NCBI GenBank assembly: GCA_005884255.1
Contig: VBDL01000206.1
Location: 1 to 6,809 of the forward strand
Source of the DNA: Betaproteobacteria bacterium
GTDB lineage: Bacteria; Pseudomonadota; Gammaproteobacteria; Burkholderiales; Burkholderiaceae_C
DNA: 6,809 nucleotides
Direction of reading: 5' to 3'
Every line of letters starts with the position of its first letter. The stretch's first letter is position 1. This document shows, one piece after another, positions 6,165-6,809 of this stretch. Below the pieces are notes generated by a model that was not told the DNA's origin, did not search any database, and saw nothing but the letters and a program-made list of their open reading frames with translations. The translations under genes and the position numbers were made by a program.

Positions 6165-6199
6165 CCACCGCGGATCCGGCTTCGCCGGTCCGCCGGTGG
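6165..6199. repeat. Long imperfect hairpin, first unit of an extragenic palindromic element
   Basis: Left arm CCACCG-CGGA-(T)-CCGGC (6165-6180), loop TTC (6181-6183), right arm GCCGG-TCCG-(C)-CGGTGG (6184-6199). Fifteen base pairs form with single bulges at T6175 and C6193. It begins 35 bases after the DUF3567 stop. Strong stem-loops here may serve as a terminator, although no T-tract follows. It may also belong to a dispersed repeat with the two hairpins immediately downstream. Confidence 0.6.
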
Positions 6200-6201
6200 C
6201 G

Positions 6202-6240
6202 CCCCCTTGAGGGGGAGCGCCGAAGGCGCTACGGGGGTGG
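6202..6240. repeat. Tandem short hairpins, REP-like intergenic element
   Basis: CCCCC-TTGA-GGGGG (6202-6215) is followed at once by GCGCC-GAA-GGCGC (6217-6229) and then a G-rich end (6233-6240). From memory, CCCCCTTGAGGGGG next to a GCGCC/GGCGC hairpin and ending in GGGGGTGG is a common intergenic repeat in Comamonadaceae and related Burkholderiales; no other copy is in this window, so the repeat status cannot be shown here. It may act as a transcription terminator or mRNA stabiliser between the DUF3567 gene and the next gene. The remaining gap bases 6241-6288 show nothing I can name. Confidence 0.55.
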
Positions 6241-6288
6241 TTCAGTTTCAGGGCTTGCCCCGGCTCGCGCGCTGCGTCAAGATCGTCG

Positions 6289-6307
6289 CCACCTGAGTAG
6301 GAGGTGG
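6289..6307 (+). promoter_or_regulatory. Consensus Shine-Dalgarno partly enclosed in a small hairpin
   Basis: AGGAGGT (6299-6305) is fully complementary to the 16S anti-Shine-Dalgarno and sits seven bases before ATG 6313. CCACCT (6289-6294) can pair with AGGTGG (6302-6307) across a 7-base loop, covering the second half of the ribosome site. This could damp initiation, but the stem is only six pairs. Confidence 0.5.
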
Positions 6308-6312
6308 TGGTC

Positions 6313-6809
6313 ATGCCTCGCAGCCATGCCGACGCTCGCTGCGTGCCTTCGCCCGGTCTGGATCGGGCGCCGGTGCTCGACCGCATGTGCTCGCACTTCG
6401 TGCTCGCGCTGACGATGAAGCATGCGGGGCGCTTCAATCTGCGGCGCGACTGGAACAATCTGCTGTCGCTCGTCGGCCGCCACCTGGTGTGGCCGGCGCC
6501 GGTGCTCACCCGGCTGCGCGACTACCTCACTCGCCGCTGCAAGGGCAATGCGCTGTGGCGCGGCCATGAAGCGCTCGACGACGTCAACTTCCTGCGCCGC
6601 CACGGCGAGTGGCGCGGCCCGTACGAGGAAGGCACGCTGTTCTTCTACATCGACGAGTACGTCAAGGATTCACCCAAGGATCTGCTCGCCGTGCTCGGCG
6701 CCACTGCCGAAAGCCTGGAACGCGGGCTGAAGAAGGAATCGACGCTGGTCGAGAAGAACATCGACGCGCTGGCCGGGCTGCTGCAGCTCAACCCGGCCGA
6801 GCGCGCGCT
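6313..6809 (+). CDS. Unrecognised protein, N-terminal 165 residues; possibly an AAA-type ATPase (cut by the window edge)
   Basis: The frame is open from ATG 6313 to the right edge. What is visible is soluble and mostly helical: a variable start (1-25), FVLALTMKHAGRFNLRRDWN (29-48), HLVWPAPVLTRLRDYLTRR (57-75), EEGTLFFYIDEYVKDSPKD (105-123) and the charged helix ERGLKKESTLVEKNIDALAG (136-155), leading into LLQLNPAERA. The last part resembles, from memory, the region ahead of the ATPase core in a family of AAA-domain ATP-binding proteins of Proteobacteria. Walker A and B motifs would lie beyond the window, so this is only a suggestion. The ATG is chosen for its perfect AGGAGGT seven bases upstream; the in-frame GTGs at 6304 and 6307 overlap that site. 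It lies 182 bases after the DUF3567 gene, beyond hairpins, so it is probably a separate transcription unit. That the gene is real is well supported by codon bias and the ribosome site; the function is not. Confidence 0.75.
   Translation, partial: MPRSHADARCVPSPGLDRAPVLDRMCSHFVLALTMKHAGRFNLRRDWNNLLSLVGRHLVWPAPVLTRLRDYLTRRCKGNALWRGHEALDDVNFLRRHGEWRGPYEEGTLFFYIDEYVKDSPKDLLAVLGATAESLERGLKKESTLVEKNIDALAGLLQLNPAERA

Overview
The window is GC-rich (roughly two thirds G+C) with strong G/C third-position bias. Its protein set (PhaM, a standalone FIST protein, DUF3108, DUF3567, GlcD) points to a betaproteobacterium of the order Burkholderiales, plausibly the Rubrivivax/Leptothrix/Methylibium side. The order is well supported; the genus is inference. 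I see no rRNA, tRNA, CRISPR array, transposase, phage gene or base-composition break, so this looks like core chromosome.

Layout: positions 1-4678 carry five minus-strand genes. In transcription order these are a fumarylacetoacetate-hydrolase-family enzyme (4678-3695), a secreted TraB/GumN-family protein (3695-2745), the PHA-granule protein PhaM (2691-2029), a FIST-domain protein (1996-782) and the start of glycolate oxidase subunit GlcD (697 to beyond the left edge). The first two overlap by one base (TGATG). The remaining gaps are 53, 32 and 84 bases, so they may form one transcript. Positions 4677/4692-6809 carry three plus-strand genes: a membrane-anchored DUF3108 protein with a Pro/Ala-rich spacer, a small DUF3567 protein, and the N-terminal part of a protein I do not firmly recognise, possibly an AAA-type ATPase.

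The non-coding DNA is short. The two divergent blocks meet with almost no intergenic DNA, so their promoters must lie inside coding sequence. The only larger gap (6131-6312, 182 bases) holds a run of three hairpins resembling dispersed extragenic palindromes of Burkholderiales, then a consensus Shine-Dalgarno that can be partly covered by a small hairpin.

Functionally, the minus-strand block mixes carbon metabolism (acylpyruvate-type C-C hydrolysis, glycolate oxidation) with carbon-storage control (PhaM) and a possible sensory protein (FIST). A shared physiological theme is possible but not shown. I found no convincing new defence, mobile or RNA-based system. The most useful leads are the phaM-FIST adjacency, the unusual PhaM tail, the start-to-start overlap and the hairpins around 6165-6307.
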